From assembly GCF_963259705.1 (NCBI RefSeq), contig NC_081840.1:116921074-116985073 (forward strand): a stretch of DNA of 64,000 nucleotides. The letters run 5' to 3'. The number at the start of each line of letters is the position of its first letter. Within the stretch, counting starts at the first letter, position 1. This DNA comes from Myotis daubentonii. Taxonomy: Eukaryota; Chordata; Mammalia; Chiroptera; Vespertilionidae. Below, in pieces: positions 10,963 through 21,824 of the stretch. A program made the position numbers and the translations under genes. The notes beneath the pieces are model-generated. The model was not told the origin of the DNA. It worked only from the letters and a program-made list of their open reading frames with translations, and made no database searches.

Positions 10963-12553
10963 CTAGAGGCCCGGTGCACAAAAATTTGTGCACTCGGGGG
11001 GGAGGGGGGGTCCCTCAGCCCGGCCTGTGCCCTCTTGCAGTCTGGGACCCCTCGGGAGATAACGACCTGCTGGCTTAGGCCTGCTCCCGGGTGGCAGAGG
11101 GCAGGCCCAATCCCTAGGTGCAGCCCCTGGTCGGGCTCAGAGCAGGGCCGATTGGGGAGTTGGGGCGCCACCCCCTGTCATGAACAGAGCAAGGTGGATC
11201 AGGAGGTTGTGATGCCACCCTCAGTCACGCACAGGGTAGGGCCGATTGAGGGGTTGGGGCACCGCCCCCAGTCACACTCAAGGCAGGGTCGATGGGAAGG
11301 ATGCGGCGACACGCCCTGTCACGCACAGAGCAGGGCCCATTAGGGGGAGTTGGGGCTCTGTACCCTGTCACGCACAGAGCAGGGCCCATCAGGGGGTTGG
11401 GGAGCTCCCCCCTGTCACACACAGAGCAGGGCGGATCAGGGGGCTGGGGCACCACCCTCTATCACCCACAGAGCAGGGCCGATCAGGAGGTTGGGGCGCC
11501 GCCACTCACACACTCAGGGCAGGGGCTATAGGGAGGTTAAGGCTCTACCCCGTCACACACAGAGCAGGGCCCGTGGGCGGGGGGGGGGGGTTTGGGCGCT
11601 GCACCCTGTCACACACAGAGCCGCAGGGCGACCAAGGGGTTGGGGAGCTCCCCCTATCAGGCACAGAGCAGGGCTGATCAGGGGGTTGGGGTGCCTTCCC
11701 CTGTCACAAACAGAACAGGGTGGATAGGGAAGTTGTGGCCCCATCCTCTGTCACACACAGAACCGCAGGGCGATGAGGAGGTTTTGGCGCTGCCCCCTGT
11801 CATACTGATCCCGGTGCCAGGAGGCCTCTCAGCTCCGCTGATCCCGGATTCTGGGAGGCCTCGCGGCTCTCCTGATCCCGTTGCTGGGAGGCATATTACC
11901 CTTTTACTATATAGAATAGAAGCCTGGTGCATGGGTGGAGGCCGGCTGGTTTGCCCTGAAGGGTGTTCTGGATCAGGGTGGGGGTCCCCACTGGGGTGCC
12001 TGGCCAGCCTGGGTGAGGGGATGATGGCTGTTTGCAGCTGGTCACACACCCTTCAGGGTGGGGGTCCCCACTGGGGTGCCTGGCCAGCTGGGTGAGGGGC
12101 TGAGGGCTGTTTTCAGGCTGGCAGGTGACTGAAGCTCCCAACTGCTCCTTTTTTTCTTTTTCTTTTTTTATTCTGGGCCAGCTTTAGCTCTGGCTCCAGC
12201 TCTGAGGCCTCTGCTGCTGAAAGCAGGTATCTGGTTTGTTTTGGTTCTATAATCGAAACTCTGTATCAACTCCAGCTCTGAGATCCCGGCTGGCTGAAAG
12301 CAGGTTTCTGGGGTTTTGTTTAGCTTCTATATTTGTAACTATGTTTCAAACTGCAAGCTCAGAGGCTGACAAGGCAGGTGGGGAACGTTGGAGTCCTCCA
12401 TCACTGAAGCAAGCAAGCCTCATGTTAGTTTCAAGCTGCCTGGCTGCCGGCCGCCATCTTGGCTGTCAGTTAATTTGTATATCTCACTGATTAGCCAATG
12501 GGAAGGGTAGCGGACTTATGCTAATCACCATGTTTCTCTTTTATTAGATAGGA
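10963..12553 (-). mobile_element. Composite Helitron, copy 1
   Basis: The left edge is CTAGAGGCCCGGTGCAC with a long hairpin. The right edge, on minus, is the 5' end TCCTATCTAATAAAAGAG. An internal junction near 11916/11917 joins a Helitron 3' end lacking CTAG to a second 5' end (on plus, CTATATAGAATAGAAGCC, slightly mutated). The same junction occurs in the copies at 22974, 24529 and 29425. A 47 bp tandem array fills 11140-11780. Confidence 0.88.
11140..11780. repeat. 47 bp minisatellite inside composite Helitron copy 1
   Basis: Units of the type GGGTTGGGGCGC..CCCTGTCACACACAGAGCAGGG follow one another with changes and a few indels. The overlapping long frames on both strands (100-167 codons) are products of the repeat and not genes. 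Confidence 0.85.
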
Positions 12554-13449
12554 CTAGAGGCGCAGTGCATGAATTCATGCATGGGTGGGGTCCAGCCATC
12601 CCGGTCCCAATCAGGGCAGATCAGGGTTGGGCCTGTCAGGGGGAGGAGATGGCAGAGGTTGGCTGGCTGACCCACCCAGATCAGGGCCCAATCAGGGCCA
12701 GGCCGGCTTGGGGAAGGGGCCGTGGGCAATTGGCCGGTGGGCCCTGCCCCCAATTGGGGTTGGGGGGCTTATGAGGGGTAGAGCTGGCCATGAGTAGGGG
12801 TTGTGGGTGGTAGGCCGGCCAACCCCGCATAGGGAGGGTGGGGGGTGCCGATCAGGGACCAGCAGCCTGGGAGAAGGGCCATTGGTGGTTGGCCAGCTGA
12901 CCCTAGCCCTGATTGGGGTGGGGGAGCCAATATGGGGTGGGGCCGGGTGGGGGCAGAGGCTGCAGAAGATTGGCCAGCCATCCCCACCCCCTATTCAGGT
13001 GGGGGGGGGCGATGGTGATCGGGGTGGAGCAGGCTGAGGGGAGCGGCTGCAAGCTAATCAGGGTGGTGGGGGCCCATCGGGGGTGTGGCCAGGTGGGGGG
13101 AGGGGCTGCAGGAGGTTGGTCACCCAGCTCAACCCCCTTTTGGGGTGGGGGGCTACCATCAGGGGTGGGCCGGCCATTGGGAGGGTCTGCGGGCCTATTG
13201 TGGTAGGGCAGGCTGATGGAGGCATGGCTGGCATGGGGAGGAGGGAGATGGCGTTTGGCCAACAGGCCCTGCTCTTGATTGGGGTGGGAGAGTCTGATAA
13301 GGGGCAGGCCAGCAGAGGGGAGGGGCCATGAGGTTGGCCACCAGCCTCACCCCCTGATGGGGCCAGTTCACTGGCCACAGTGGGCATCATAGTGACCGGT
13401 TGTTTGGTCGTTATGACCATTACGGGAGCTGCCTTTTTATATATATGGA
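12554..13449 (-). mobile_element. Helitron (HeliBat-type), last of the run
   Basis: The 3' terminus CTAGAGGCGCAGTGCAT abuts the 5' end of the previous element at 12553. The minus-strand 5' end is ATCCATATATATAAAAAGGC, followed by the AACGACCAAACAACCGG type of HeliBat head. The body is GC-rich with loose repeats (GGGGTGGGG..GGCCAGC). The reading frames here are repeat artefacts. Confidence 0.87.
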
Positions 13450-14002
13450 TGTTTCCATATATTTTTGCACGCATGCTTATTTATGTAGTAGTACAATTTT
13501 TACCTTTTTTACTGTGCCGTTGTATCATGTATCATCAATTTAGTCAGTTCTAAGTATATCCTTTCACATTTTTGTGTCTCTAGGTGTTTAAAAATTTCCT
13601 TGGCTATGTCAGTCACTCTATTTTGCCGGAAAAAAAATAAAAGAAAGCAAACATTTTTAAACTTCACTCCAACAAAACATTTTCAAGTAACAAACTCTGA
13701 AATAAAACTAATTAAGGCATTAATAAATAAAAACTTCTCTCTGCACAGACTAACTGAATTTAACAAGAACATATAAAATTGTAGGCTACAGAGTTAGATT
13801 TCCGTTCCTGGTGACTGTGTTCACTGAACCTTTACTGCTCTTCAGTATCACAGTAGCAGAAAAGTTTGGAGTCTTTTTCATGGCTCAGTGCTCGGGAAGT
13901 ATGAGGAGAGCTATAAAATGGCCCTTTGAATTTTTGAAACATTACATTTTAAAACTCACCATGTTGTGTAATATATTGAGAAGAATAAAAATTGACCATG
14001 AA
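13450..14002. other. No feature recognised
   Basis: AT-rich sequence without recognisable repeat ends or exons. Confidence 0.4.
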
Positions 14003-14240
14003 GCCTTAGCTCATTTGGCTCAGTGGATAGAGCACAGGCCCTTGTACTGAATGGTCCTGGGTTTGATTCTGGTCAAGGACACATTCCTCAGCTATAGGCT
14101 TATTCCTCAGCCCTGGTTGGAGCGCATGCAGGAGGCAACCAATCAATGTGTCTCTCTCACATAGATGTTTCTCTCCCTCTTCCTTCTACTCGCTCTAAAA
14201 ATCAATGGAAAAATATCCTCAGGTGAGGATTAACAAACAA
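14003..14240 (+). mobile_element. Ves SINE
   Basis: The tRNA-derived head (TTTGGCTCAGTGGATAGAGC) with A/B-box-like parts, the CTCTCTCACATAGATGTTTC segment and an AAAAATCAATGGAAAAATAT tail are visible. Ves SINEs are RNA polymerase III retroelements of vespertilionid bats; this is a diverged copy and not a tRNA gene. Confidence 0.85.
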
Positions 14241-14989
14241 ATGAACAAAATTATTCATGAAGGGGAAATGTTAAACTAGGGAACAATATAAAAAATTCTC
14301 CATCATTTGGATATATTTTACTCAGGGTAAGAATATATCTTGCTTTTGTCCACATTGTACAATATCTAAGACCTGATTAAGAGTTGATAGTTGTATTCCA
14401 ACCAAATTCTGATTTCAACTGAACTAAAGTATATGTGTGTGTTTTTTTTAATTTTTGTTCTATACCAGTGACTTTATTTAGGGCTGAATAAACATATTTA
14501 AACAGTATTAAAATATCAATAAAGTTAAAACAGAAACTTCTCTTAATCAGTTAAATAAATTATAGAGAAGTGCAAATTTATAGATGTCTGTGGTAAATAT
14601 ATAGTTCTCAAATATATGCTATGAACATGCACAGATACTATATGTCTAAATTAAACTGTGAGAGAGGCCTTCTTGTTTTTTCATTTATTGGAAACCAAGT
14701 ATTAGAGTGGTGGTGGCTAACCTGTGTACTCTACATTTTCTTCCATTAGGGACAGCTATTTAATTTGAGAGGGTAAGGGTGCAATAGAGAATGAAAAGGG
14801 CCCAAGCCAATGTCCATATCTGCGATCCCTGCCCACGAGGATGGTTATTCCTCCCTATTCTGTTTAACTCAGGCATGGGAAAACAGCATGCGTTAGCTAG
14901 TGATAGCTAAGCACAGATGATGTGTGTCACTTCTTGTCAGAAGTTTTAAAAACCAAAATGTGATTTGCTATGATTTTCTTTTCTTTTTT
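14241..14989. other. No feature recognised
   Basis: AT-rich sequence with no recognised repeat or gene. Confidence 0.4.
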
Positions 14990-15425
14990 TAAGAACAGGA
15001 ATAAGACAGGAAAGTCTGCTTTCATCATTCTTATTCATCATAGTACTGGAAGTCTTGGCCACAGTGATCAGACAAGAAGAAAATATAAAAGGCATCCAAA
15101 TTGGAAAGGAGGAAGTGAAATTGTCATTATTCACAAATGGCATAATATTGTACATAGAAAACCCTAAAGACTCCATCCAAAACTACTAGATTTAATAAAT
15201 GAATTCAGCAAAGTAGCGGGATAGAAATTGATGGTATTTTTATATGCCATTTATCCCCCCTATACCTTTCTCCACCTTCCCACATCACCCTTCCCTCAGC
15301 AATCACCATGCTGTTGTCTATGTCCATGAAAACAGAAACTTAAAGAAAAAATACCATTGCAACAACAACAACAAAAATATACCTTGGAATAAACTTAACC
15401 AAGGAGGTGAAAGACCCGTGCTCTG
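14990..15425 (+). mobile_element. L1 ORF2 fragment with an inserted L1 3' end piece
   Basis: Sense ORF2 text includes AATTGGAAAGGAGGAAGTGA near 15099 and AACTTAACCAAGGAGGTGAA near 15391. About 15246-15332 is foreign to it and resembles the antisense L1 3'UTR at 16640-16730 (CATTTATCCCCC..CTGTTGTCTATGTC). The 65-codon frame here is an ORF2 remnant. Confidence 0.72.
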
Positions 15426-16114
15426 ACTTGCTTTTCTTCTGCTTAGAAAACTATCTCCTCTGGCCTCAAGCTAACTTTTTACTACTTCTGCGGAAACTTA
15501 CTAGTTCAAAACGCTGCCCCATCAACAATCCTAAGTGCCTATCTTTGGCTGTGAAGTAGTATGGCTTCAAGTACGCTTGAGAAACTAATTCACTGTAGAT
15601 GCTGGAACATCCTAAGATGGCCAAGGTAGCAACACAGATTCATAAACAATTGGTGGCTCCTGATAGATGAATATGAAGTCAGAAGGTAGAGATGAAGACA
15701 CTAAACTTGAATACACTGAAGGTCAGGCATGCTTCAAACATAGGTGGTAAATTCAATACCTCTGCCTAATCAAGTCAATTTTGTAAATTTTATACCTGGC
15801 AAAACCAAATAAGCATTTCAATTTCAAAAGCTTCTAGAGTCTAATTTGTTTGTTCCATAGCAATGGAAGCCTCAATTTTATTCTATCCATGATGATTTTA
15901 GAACTTGTCTAGGACACAAATTCTCTGGGTCTGCCCTAAGACACTCAAGTTCAGACTTCTAGGCTAGTGGTGTGGCCTTCTTAAAAGCATCAGGTTGTCA
16001 TCACAAATATTCTTTTTCTAAGTCCAATTGAAATTCTGAGATTGAAGTAAATTTTAAGACAGATTAGATTCCAAATGCATAGAAATAAACAAAACTTCTA
16101 AAGGAAATTACCAT
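15426..16114. other. No feature recognised
   Basis: Mixed-composition sequence; no repeat ends or exons recognised. Confidence 0.4.
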
Positions 16115-16345
16115 CTGCCCTAGCCAGTTTGGCTCAGTGGATAGACCATTGGCCTGCGGACTGAAGGGTCCTGGGTTCGATTCTAGTCAAGGGCACATGC
16201 CCTGGTTGCAGGCTTGATCCCCAGTATGGGGCATGCAGGAGCAATGATTCTCTCTCATAATTGATGTTTCTATATCTCTCTCCCTCTCCCTTCTTCTCTG
16301 AAATCAATACGAATATATTTTAAAAAAATAAAAGTAATTATCATC
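16115..16345 (+). mobile_element. Ves SINE
   Basis: Clear head (GCCCTAGCCAGTTTGGCTC), B-box-like region (GGGTTCGATTCTAGTC), CTCTCTC segment and A-rich tail. The flanks AATTACCATCT and AATTATCATCT look like an aged target duplication. Confidence 0.9.
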
Positions 16346-16489
16346 TCACAAACTTGAAAGCTGACAAAAGTTTCTCATATTTTGTCAAATAGGTCCTAGA
16401 TTTTTTTTTTCAGTTGTCCTTTTGTAGGATAATCCTTTTCCAAGATAACCATTAATAGATGGCCCTTTATCCTGGGCTTATTCTGATAT

Positions 16490-16735
16490 CACTAATCAGT
16501 TGCTCTTTTCTTTTCCTTTTTATTGAATTAATTAGGGTAACACTGGATAACAAAATCATACAGATTTCAGGTGCACAGTTCTATGACACATCATTTGCAC
16601 ACAGTACTGTGTGTTCACCACCTCAAGTCAAATCTCCTTTCTTCACCATTTATCCCCCTTATACCTTCCTCCACCTCCCACACCCCTTCCCCAGCAATAA
16701 CCACACTGTTGTCTATGTCGGTGAATAGTAGATGC
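16490..16735 (-). mobile_element. L1 3'UTR end, antisense
   Basis: The plus strand shows TCAGGTGCACAGTTCTATGA, then CATTTATCCCCCTTATACC and GTTGTCTATGTCGGTGAATA, the reverse of an L1MA-like 3'UTR. The 89-codon frame over it is incidental. Confidence 0.7.
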
Positions 16736-16766
16736 TCTTTATAAAATTTAAAATTTTGTACTTTTA

Positions 16767-16975
16767 GCCCTAACCGGTTTGGCTCAGTGGATAGAGCGTC
16801 AGCCTGCGGACTCAAGGGTCCCAGGTTTGGTTCTGGTCAAGGGCATGTACCTTGGTTGCGGGCACATCCCCAGTGGGGAGTGTGCAGGAGGCAGCTGATC
16901 AATGTTTCTCTCTCATCGATGTTTCTAACTCTATCCCTTTCCCTTCCTCTCTATAAAAAAAAAAAAAATCAATAA
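16767..16975 (+). mobile_element. Ves SINE with target duplication
   Basis: CCCTAACCGGTTTGGCTCAG head, typical body and a poly-A/ATCAAT tail. AAAATTTTGTACTTTTA is present on both sides, giving a clear target site duplication and showing an L1-type insertion. Confidence 0.92.
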
Positions 16976-17565
16976 AATTTTGTACTTTTATCTAATTCTA
17001 ATAGCTTCATTTTGCCAAGTTTCATTTTGATAATTTTGGATTTGAAGTATATCAATTAACTCAGAAATCTTTAATGCAAAGGCTTTTTCCATATATATCA
17101 TTCTTTAGTGCTAGAAAATGACATGACCACTGAATAGCTACTCAGTAAACATCTTTCCTAGGTTATGGAGGGAAATGATCTTACTTATCATAGAATAAAT
17201 ATTTCTGATTAAATTAGAGTACCTTTCTGTTAGGTAAGTTAGCCCTTAAATTTTGTGTCAGGCTTGAATGACTGCTTTGGCAACTTTGTAATCTGATCTC
17301 TGGCCTTTTTTGCATGAGAAGAGCCACATTTCCAGATACCACCTTGACCTTGAGTAACACCTAAAGTAGCTGTCTCCATGGCTTGTATCTGGCCAGTCTT
17401 TATTCACCCCCCAGCTACTTACATTTCAAGCTTTATAGTATAACTTTCCTACACCTGTCATCCTTGGATGTGCCAAAAATTTGCAGCATGATTCTTCAAC
17501 CAGTTTCCAAAATTTCTGATAAGTTTTGACCTTAGGTATTAATCCACTTTCTTTTTATTAAATTA
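16976..17565. other. No feature recognised
   Basis: Probably unique intergenic DNA; no repeat termini or exon structure seen. Confidence 0.4.
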
Positions 17566-17923
17566 CTAGAGGCCTAGTGCACAAAAATTTGTGCACTGGG
17601 GTGGGGGGGGGAGGAATGTTCCTCAGGCCATCCTGCCCCCTCTCACATACTGGGAGCCCTCAGTGGATGTCCAAGTGACAGCTTAAGCCTGCTCCCTGCT
17701 CCCCTTGGGGAACGGGCCTAAGCCGCAGTCTGGCCTCCCTTTGTGACCAGGGCTGATCAGGGGAAGGCAACAGCCCCACCACCCTGCTGCTGCAGCCACT
17801 GCCAGTCACCACAGCCACCAAAGTGTTTTCATCAACACAGACTCCAGTCCCTTCACCATGAAAAAATGACAACTTTCTTTAGGCATTTTCAAGATGTGTC
17901 TTTCATAGGATATGACATTTCTT

Positions 17924-18176
17924 TCTTTCTTTTTTTATCCTCACCTGAGGATGTGTTTCCATTGATTCTTAGAGAATGTGGAAGAGAAAGGGAAAGACAG
18001 AGAGAAACATCAAAGTGAGAGGAACACTTTGATTGGTTGCCTCCTGCATGAGTGCTGACCCGGGCCCCGGCCAGGGAGGAGCCTGCAACCTAGGTACATG
18101 CCTTTATTCATAATTGAACCCAGACCATGCAGTTGGCAAGCCGAGGCATTATCCACTGAGCTAAACCAGCTAGGGC
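17924..18176 (-). mobile_element. Ves SINE inside a Helitron
   Basis: Reverse-oriented SINE, with the head at the right (CTAAACCAGCTAGGGC). A 17 bp duplication AGGATATGACATTTCTT flanks it at 17907-17923 and 18177-18193, so the SINE inserted after the Helitron was in place. Confidence 0.93.
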
Positions 18177-18364
18177 AGGATATGACATTTCTTAACTCTC
18201 CAGCAGCGGACCTTCCTTTTTTTCTCCAGGAGTGTGGTAAAAAACCCTAGATCACCTTATTGGATTCTTATTACCCAAGTTACTAAGAATATTACCAGTG
18301 GCATACAGGGAGCTTAACCAATGAGCAGTCAGAAAAGGTGTTTCCTCTGTAGTTCACACCAATT

Positions 18365-19020
18365 GCCGTCTCGGCCCCTGCCCAGGCCTAACACCTGTGG
18401 CAGAGGCTGTAAGCCTGGGCAGGGGACCGCCAGCTCCCCGTGATCGCTGGCTCCACCCCTGCTCCCTGCTATCACTGGCTCTGCCTCTGTCCAGGCCTTA
18501 AACCTCTGGCCAAGGCATTAGGCCTAGGCAGGGGACACCCAGCCTCCCGTGATTGCCAGCTCCACCCCTGCTCCCCGTGATCGCTGGCTCTGCCCCTGCC
18601 CAAGTCTAAGGCCTGTGGCCGAGGCGTTAGGCCTGGGCAGGGGACCACCAGCTCCCTGCCATCACTGGCTCCGCCCCTGCTCCCCACCATTACTGGCTCC
18701 CTCCCTGCTCCCCACCAGCGCCAGCTCCCCCACTTCTCCCCGCCATCGCCGGCTCCGCTGCTGCCCAGGCCTAATGCCTGTGGCCGAGTCATTAGGCCTG
18801 GGCAGGGGACCCCAGCTCCCACAATTGCTGGCTCCACCCCTGCTCCCCACGATTGCTGGCTTCGCCCCTGCCCAGGCCTAATGCCTGTGACCGAGGTGTT
18901 AAGCCTGGGCAGAGGACCCCCAGCTCCCGCCGTCACAGGCTCTGCCCCTGCTCCCCACCATCACTGGCTCTGCCCTTGCCCAGGCCTAACTCCTCAAGGC
19001 ATTAGTCCTGGGAAGGGGAC
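18365..19020. repeat. ~107 bp tandem array, about 6 units
   Basis: Units carry a palindromic phrase such as AGGCCTAATGCCTGTGGCCGAG..TTAGGCCTGGGCAGGGGAC, starting near 18384, 18490, 18600, 18765, 18870 and 18980; one spacing is longer. Each unit can fold on itself. The frames of 62-154 codons here come from the array. Confidence 0.82.
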
Positions 19021-19175
19021 CCCTCAGCTCTGATTGCAGGCTCCAATCGCCGCTGGGCGCCTACGTATGCAAATTAACCACCATCTTTGTTTGGCTAATT
19101 TGCATACTCATCCAATTGCTGGTGAGCGTAGCAAAGGTACGGTCAATTTGCATGTTTGTCTATTATTAGGTAAGA

Positions 19176-19461
19176 TGTCAGCTTCTTTAATGTTCTTAAG
19201 TTACAGTTTATAAGTTATAATTGCAAAAAAATTTCCAATTATTTATATTTGTTTCTAAAAGGTCTGGTATAGTGATGGCATTGTATGACCCAATTAGCCA
19301 AATTAAATTGAGATCAGAGATTATATAACATTTGGCAACTAGAATGCTTCATTTAACATTCTTATATTTTATGTTTTCCAAATCATTAGTCTGGTCTAAA
19401 ATTAGGTCCCTGATTCTTCCCACCTACCTCATACAGCTTAAAATATCCAACCACTCTCTGC

Positions 19462-19498
<37 letters not shown>

Positions 19499-19554
19499 GT
19501 TGCTCCATTAGGGTTTGAGTTGACTAAATTAATTTATTTATCTTTTTGTGGAGC
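19176..19554. repeat. Unrecognised stretch with an (AT)n microsatellite
   Basis: An AT dinucleotide run of about 30 bases lies at 19465-19494. The rest has no recognised feature. Confidence 0.8.
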
Positions 19555-19915
19555 TATACAGAATAATGATTAAGAGTTTGTTCTCTGGCCCAGCCAGCAT
19601 TGCTCAGTGGTTGAGCACTGACCTATGAACCCAGGAACATGCCTGGGTTGAGACTCAATCCCCAGTGTGGGATGTGCAGGAGGCATCCAATCAATTAAAC
19701 TCTCTCATCATTGATGTGTCTATCTTTCTCTTCCTCTCTTCTCTGAAATCAATAAAAATATATTTTCTTTAAAAGTTTGGAATCTACTTGGTTTGACCAC
19801 TTACTAGCTTTATGCACTCTGTATTTTAGTTTACCTTATGTAACATGGGCATAATTTAATAATCCCACTTATCACATAGGGTCATTATACCATTTAGAAT
19901 GAATTTAATATGTAT
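19555..19915 (+). mobile_element. MIR SINE split by a younger SINE
   Basis: MIR landmarks flank the insert: ATGATTAAGAGTTTGTTCTC before it, and GACCACTTACTAGCTTTATG plus CACATAGGGTCATTATACC after it. Diverged as expected for an old SINE. Confidence 0.65.
19586..19775 (+). mobile_element. Ves-related SINE
   Basis: ATTGCTCAGTGGTTGAGCAC head, then CTCTCATCATTGATGTGTC and an AATCAATAAAAATATATT tail. The head differs from the main Ves type (TTGAGC in place of ATAGAGC), which suggests a related subfamily. Confidence 0.8.
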
Positions 19916-20307
19916 CCACTGAGGAAGGAGGAAATCAATGTTCTAAAGTTAAAAGACTTATTACAGTAGAATGCTATAATCTAGGCGACATAGGTGTTGA
20001 TTGTACGTGTGAATAGTAAAAGTAGATGTGATGAGAAGCAGAACAAAGGGTATATTTTGAAGGTAAATCCAAGAGGACTTCCTGTAGGAACAAATAAAGG
20101 GATGTGATAAGAAGACAAGAATAATGATGACACCAAGGTTTCAGCCTGGATATTTAGATCAGGGGTGGGGAATGTCCAGCCCACAGGCCTATAAGACCCT
20201 GGGAATCCTTTGGTCTGGCCCTATCAAGGAATTAGGGGTGATTTAATTAAATGTTTGACTAAATATAGCAAGCTAATTTTTAAGTTGATAATCTTGCATG
20301 GCCTGCA

Positions 20308-20835
20308 ATATATATATGCCAGGGTCTGTAATGTCCAAAACAACTAAAGATTCAACTGAACACTGGAAGTCAGTCCTGTAGTCAGTGCTGGTGACCCAGC
20401 ACTGACTGCCAAGGGGGCTGCGATCAGGCCCGGACAGAGGCCGGGAGATAGAAGCAGGGTCTGATTGCAGCCCCTGTGGAAGTCAGTGCTGGGTCGGCAT
20501 GGCGGAAGTCAGTCCTGATGACCCAGCACTGAGTGCTGTGCTGCGGGTGCCTCAGTGACCCAGCACTGACTGCTGGGGCTGCGATCAGACCCGGAGAGAA
20601 AAGCAGGGTTTGATCGCAGCCTCCATGGCAGTCAGTGCTGGGTCGGCATGGCGGAAGTCAGTCCTGGTGACCCAGCCCTGACTGCTATGCTGTGGGCACC
20701 TCAGCGAACCAGCACTGACTGCCGGGGCTGCGATCATGCCTGGATAGAGGCCGGGAGAGAAAAGCAGGGTTTGATCGCAGCCCCCATGGCAGTCAGTGCT
20801 GGGTTGGCATGGCGGAAGTCAGTTCTGCAGTCAGT
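20308..20835 (+). mobile_element. Helitron 5' part with tandemly repeated head, 3' truncated
   Basis: ATATATATATGCCAGGGTCT is followed by a variant of the head also seen, reversed, at the right end of the Helitron at 49052-49773 (GGGTCTGTAA..AAAACAAC..GGAAGTCAGTCCTG). No CTAG terminus is found on this copy. Confidence 0.7.
20360..20830. repeat. Tandem repeat of about 135-160 bp, three units plus a partial
   Basis: GGCGGAAGTCAGTCCTG recurs near 20502, 20649 and 20811, with a related start near 20364. Each unit contains opposed GACCCAGCACTGACTGC and GCAGTCAGTGCTGGGTC, so hairpins are expected. The 102-codon frame from 20648 spans the repeat and is not a gene. Confidence 0.85.
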
Positions 20836-20959
20836 GAACATAAGGTCAATTAATGTCTCTTTGAGAGGAGTTGAGAATATAAAGTACAGTGTAGAGCAAT
20901 TACTTATATTTTTTCACACAAAACTCTTTTCAACTAAGATATTTTCCTTTATTTAAAAT

Positions 20960-21090
20960 GTATCTTTATTGTTGAAAGTATTACAGATGTTCTTTTGTTT
21001 TAGTTTTAGTTTTGCTTTTTTTTCCCTCCATCCTGCACCCGCCCCTTTCAGGCCTTCACCAGACTATTGTCTGTGTCCATGGGCTATTCC
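20960..21090 (-). mobile_element. L1 3' end, antisense
   Basis: Reading minus it shows ATAGCCCATGGACACAGACA and a CAATAAAGATACATTTT end, which is the bat L1 3'UTR also seen in sense at 29170-29395. Confidence 0.8.
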
Positions 21091-21467
21091 TACCTAATAT
21101 ATAAAAATGTAGAAATATTTAGGGAAAATAAAATAAAAGATATGCCAGGTAAATATTGACCGGAAAAGCTGAAGTTGCTGCATGAATACTGGATACAGGC
21201 TTGATGCCAAAACACAACTCATGAGATAAAGTTAATCATTGTAACATAACAAAAGGTTCCTTTCACTAAAGAGATAAGATGGTTCCCAATACTTATACAC
21301 AGAATAGAACAGTGTGGTGGTTCAGAATGAGCCTCACCAAGATGTGTCTCAGTGGTATGCAGATTTTTGAGCTAAGGGCAATTTTAGCTTTAGGCTCAAG
21401 TGAAAATTCTGATACTCCCTTATCTAAAAAAAATTGAATTAGAGGCCTTGCCCATAATAAGACATTA

Positions 21468-21824
21468 TCCTATATAATAAAAGGCTAATATGCAAATCGA
21501 CCGAACAGCAGAACAATCGGTTGCTATGACATTCACTGACCACTACGGGGCAGATACTCAATGCAGGAACTGTTCTCTGGTCATCAGTGTGCTCCCACAG
21601 GGGGAGCACTGCTCAGCCAGAAGCTGGGCTCATGGCTGACTAGTGCAACAGTGGTGGTGGGAGCCTCTCCCACCTCCATGGCAGTGCTAAGGATGTTTGA
21701 CTAATGGCTTAGGCCCATTCCCTATGGGACAAGCCTGAGGGCTCCCAGACTGTGAGAGGGTGCAGTCCGAACTGAGAACACCCCCCCACCCCGAGTGCAC
21801 AAATTTCATGCACCAGGCCTCTAG
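21468..21824 (+). mobile_element. Helitron (HeliBat-type), short form, 357 bp
   Basis: A|TCCTATATAATAAAAGGC start, the GACCACTACGGGGCAGATAC and CTCAATGCAGGAACTG head, a GTGCACAAATTTCATGCAC hairpin and a CCTCTAG|T end. The length and parts match the common short non-autonomous HeliBat. Confidence 0.95.

Larger units (their letters stand above)
17566..19175 (-). mobile_element. Helitron (HeliBat-type), 1.6 kb, interrupted by a Ves SINE
   Basis: The left edge is CTAGAGGCCTAGTGCAC with a perfect GTGCACAAAAATTTGTGCAC hairpin. The minus-strand 5' end is TCTTACCTAATAATAGAC, followed by octamer (ATGCAAAT) copies. The interior 17820-18360, apart from the SINE, is of ordinary composition and unlike other Helitrons here, so it may be captured host DNA; a TTTTTCTCCAG|GAG acceptor-like string lies near 18220. 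The pairing of the two ends in one element is inferred. Confidence 0.8.

Noticed and set aside
16767..16860. tRNA-like A and B boxes in several places
   Set aside because: They are heads of Ves SINEs with target duplications and A-rich tails, so they are retroposons and not tRNA genes.
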